8,410 nt of DNA from Alistipes sp. (GTDB lineage: Bacteria > Bacteroidota > Bacteroidia > Bacteroidales > Rikenellaceae): NCBI GenBank assembly GCA_029065825.1, contig JAIEHQ010000070.1:1-8410 (forward strand), in the 5' to 3' direction. The notes below the pieces were generated by a model. It saw nothing but the letters and a program-made list of their open reading frames with translations. It made no database searches and was not told where the DNA came from. The position numbers were made by a program, and so were the translations under genes. This document shows positions 7,316 to 8,410 of the stretch, piece by piece (the first letter of the stretch is position 1; each line of letters starts with the position of its first letter).

Positions 7316-7708
7316 ATGCGAAACATGTTGTTGCTGCCGCTGCTGCTGTTGTGCACGCATGCGGCGATGGGCCAGAAGTACGAGGGGGCGCATCTTGCCG
7401 TGACGGATGCGTTCCATAACTTCGGCGACGTGCCCCGTCGCGGCGGCGATCTGGTCTGGGAGTTCGAGATCGCCAACGACGGTGCGGAGCCGCTGGTTAT
7501 CTTGCAGACGCGGACGACCTGCACCTGCCTGAAGGCCTCCTTTCCCCGGCGGCCCCTCGCCCCGGGCGAGCGGGCGGCGATCCGGGTGGTGTACGAGCCG
7601 CACAAGAACGAGCCGGGCACCTTCAGCAAGGTCATCCAGGTCTATTCCAATTCGGCGGGCGGCCGCGAGCTGCTTACCGTGTGCGGCAACGCCGTCGAGG
7701 GGCGATGA
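7316..7708 (+). CDS. Small secreted DUF1573 protein
   Basis: This is a predicted exported protein of 130 residues, of unknown function. Residues 1-19 look like a signal peptide: MRN, then a Leu-rich core (LLLPLLLLC) and a small-residue end THAAMG. The rest is a single DUF1573 domain (about 27-127), an immunoglobulin-like beta fold common in Bacteroidetes. It shows FHNFGDVPRRG, the WEFEIANDGAEPL strand, the Cys pair TTCTCLKA (Cys69, Cys71), LAPGERAAIRVVYEP, and a final TVCGNAVEG. An in-frame ATG at 7253 overlapping the tonB stop would place 21 charged residues before the signal peptide, so 7316 is preferred; ATG 7325 is also possible. The sequence AAAGGGA about 15 bases upstream is a weak ribosome-binding candidate. 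It follows tonB by 55 bases and is probably in the same transcript. Confidence 0.85.
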   Translation: MRNMLLLPLLLLCTHAAMGQKYEGAHLAVTDAFHNFGDVPRRGGDLVWEFEIANDGAEPLVILQTRTTCTCLKASFPRRPLAPGERAAIRVVYEPHKNEPGTFSKVIQVYSNSAGGRELLTVCGNAVEGR

Positions 7709-7840
7709 GGCTCCCGCCCGCAGGCGGCATAAGGAGGTGCTGGCGCGCTTGAGGCGGGGATAGGATGCTGATGTAAGAAAGAAAAGTGCGGCAGTCCGGG
7801 AAGCGGGCGTGTCGAGGAGCAAACCAAAAAAGGAAGAGAT
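7709..7840. other. 132-base intergenic region with an orphan AAGGAGG
   Basis: No gene is supported here. It holds a 5-bp GC hairpin (7714-7718 with 7723-7727, loop CGCA) with no T-run after it, so termination of the upstream operon is not demonstrated. A textbook Shine-Dalgarno sequence, AAGGAGG, lies at 7731-7737 but is followed only by tiny frames (TTG 7749, four codons; ATG 7765, three codons). The last 20 bases are A-rich with AGGAAG at 7831-7836, about 4 bases before the amidohydrolase ATG, and probably serve as its ribosome-binding site. No clear TAnnTTTG promoter was found. Confidence 0.45.
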
Positions 7841-8410
7841 ATGGATCTGTTGTTTACCAATTGTACCGTTCTGCCGATGACCGGGGAGCGGGAGTCGTCC
7901 CCCTTCGAAGGGGCGGTCGGAGTCGTCGGCAACCGGCTGGCGCTGGTCTCCGGCGACGGGGAGCGCATCGGGCGGTTCCGTCGGGAGCATCCCGAGCTGC
8001 GCGAGATAGATGCGTCGGACAAGGTGCTGATGCCCGGACTGATAAACACCCACTGCCATGTGGCGATGACCCTCCAGCGGGGCTATGCCGACGATCTGTC
8101 GCTCATGGAGTGGTTGCACGAACATATCTGGCCCTTCGAGGCGCAGCAGACGCCCGACGAGATCGTGACGGGGGCCGAGCTGGGGATCGTCGAGATGCTG
8201 CTCGGCGGCGTTACCTCGTTCGTCGATATGTACTGGCACGAGAACCGCATCGCCGAGGCGGTGCGGCGGCTCGGCATCCGGGCCATGCTCGGAGCGAGCT
8301 ACCTCGATACGAACTGGGATGCCTTCGTCGAGGATCTGGAGCGGATGCAGCGTGCCGCTGCCGGTTGCGAGCGCATCCGGCTGGCCGTCGCGCCGCACGC
8401 TCCCTACTCC
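7841..8410 (+). CDS. Amidohydrolase of the MTA/SAH deaminase (ATZ/TRZ-like) family, 3' end outside window
   Basis: This is a metal-dependent hydrolase of the amidohydrolase superfamily, probably a deaminase of purine nucleosides such as 5'-methylthioadenosine or S-adenosylhomocysteine (MtaD-like). My translation from ATG 7841 is open through the last base and gives 190 residues; full members have about 400-440. The N-terminal beta-sandwich part starts MDLLFTNCTVLP. It leads to VLMPGLINTHCHVAMT (62-77), where His71 and His73 are the H-x-H metal ligands, then RGYADDLSLMEWL, characteristic of MTA/SAH deaminases. TSFVDMYWHENRIAEAVRRLG follows, and APHAPYS (184-190) ends the visible part. From memory it resembles Thermotoga TM0936, a known SAH/MTA deaminase, over this whole span. 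The start is supported by AGGAAG just upstream and by the lack of any earlier in-frame ATG. Substrate cannot be settled from this half; other aminohydrolases of the family remain possible. Confidence 0.88.
   Translation, partial: MDLLFTNCTVLPMTGERESSPFEGAVGVVGNRLALVSGDGERIGRFRREHPELREIDASDKVLMPGLINTHCHVAMTLQRGYADDLSLMEWLHEHIWPFEAQQTPDEIVTGAELGIVEMLLGGVTSFVDMYWHENRIAEAVRRLGIRAMLGASYLDTNWDAFVEDLERMQRAAAGCERIRLAVAPHAPYS

Noticed and set aside
7749..7780. TTG at 7749 with TAAGAAAG at 7773 as a promoter for the amidohydrolase
   Set aside because: The downstream element lacks the TTTG core of the Bacteroidetes -7 consensus.
7244..8398. 384-codon open frame antisense to the DUF1573 gene and amidohydrolase
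   Set aside because: Both sense genes carry clear family motifs; this frame crosses the intergenic region with no motif or credible start.

Overview
The window reads as core chromosome of a GC-rich member of the Bacteroidales; an Alistipes-like (Rikenellaceae) genome is the best guess. The reasons are a large Bacteroidetes-style TamB beside tsaD, an ExbB-ExbD-TonB set with a Bacteroidales-type TonB protein, A-rich leaders instead of clear Shine-Dalgarno sites at several starts, TAnnTTTG-type -7 promoter elements, and strong G/C preference at third codon positions. The genus is inference. There is no RNA gene, insertion sequence, CRISPR array or phage gene.

Layout. The left end holds the N-terminal part of tsaD (tRNA t6A37 synthesis), on the minus strand and running off the window. 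A 221-base divergent intergenic region (458-678) follows, with a good promoter for tsaD and a plausible one for tamB. Then come plus-strand genes: tamB (679-5304), exbB (5353-6027), exbD (6034-6438), tonB (6451-7260) and a small secreted DUF1573 protein (7316-7708). Gaps between these are 48, 6, 12 and 55 bases, and no intrinsic terminator is visible, so one long transcript is possible. After a 132-base gap, the first 190 codons of an amidohydrolase related to MTA/SAH deaminases run off the right edge.

How the genes fit together. TamB is an inner-membrane-anchored protein expected to span the periplasm and act in outer-membrane biogenesis. ExbB and ExbD form a proton-driven motor, and TonB carries that energy to outer-membrane transporters. 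The block from tamB to the DUF1573 gene is therefore an envelope locus. tsaD and the amidohydrolase are metabolic or tRNA-modification neighbours with no evident link to it.

No undescribed system is evident. The most unusual signal is in tonB: the segment encoding the conserved C-terminal domain (about 6976-7260) falls from about 76% to about 49% GC, with a matching fall in third-position GC. This suggests domain-sized recombination with a lower-GC relative. A perfect 8-bp inverted repeat lies four bases after the tonB stop codon.
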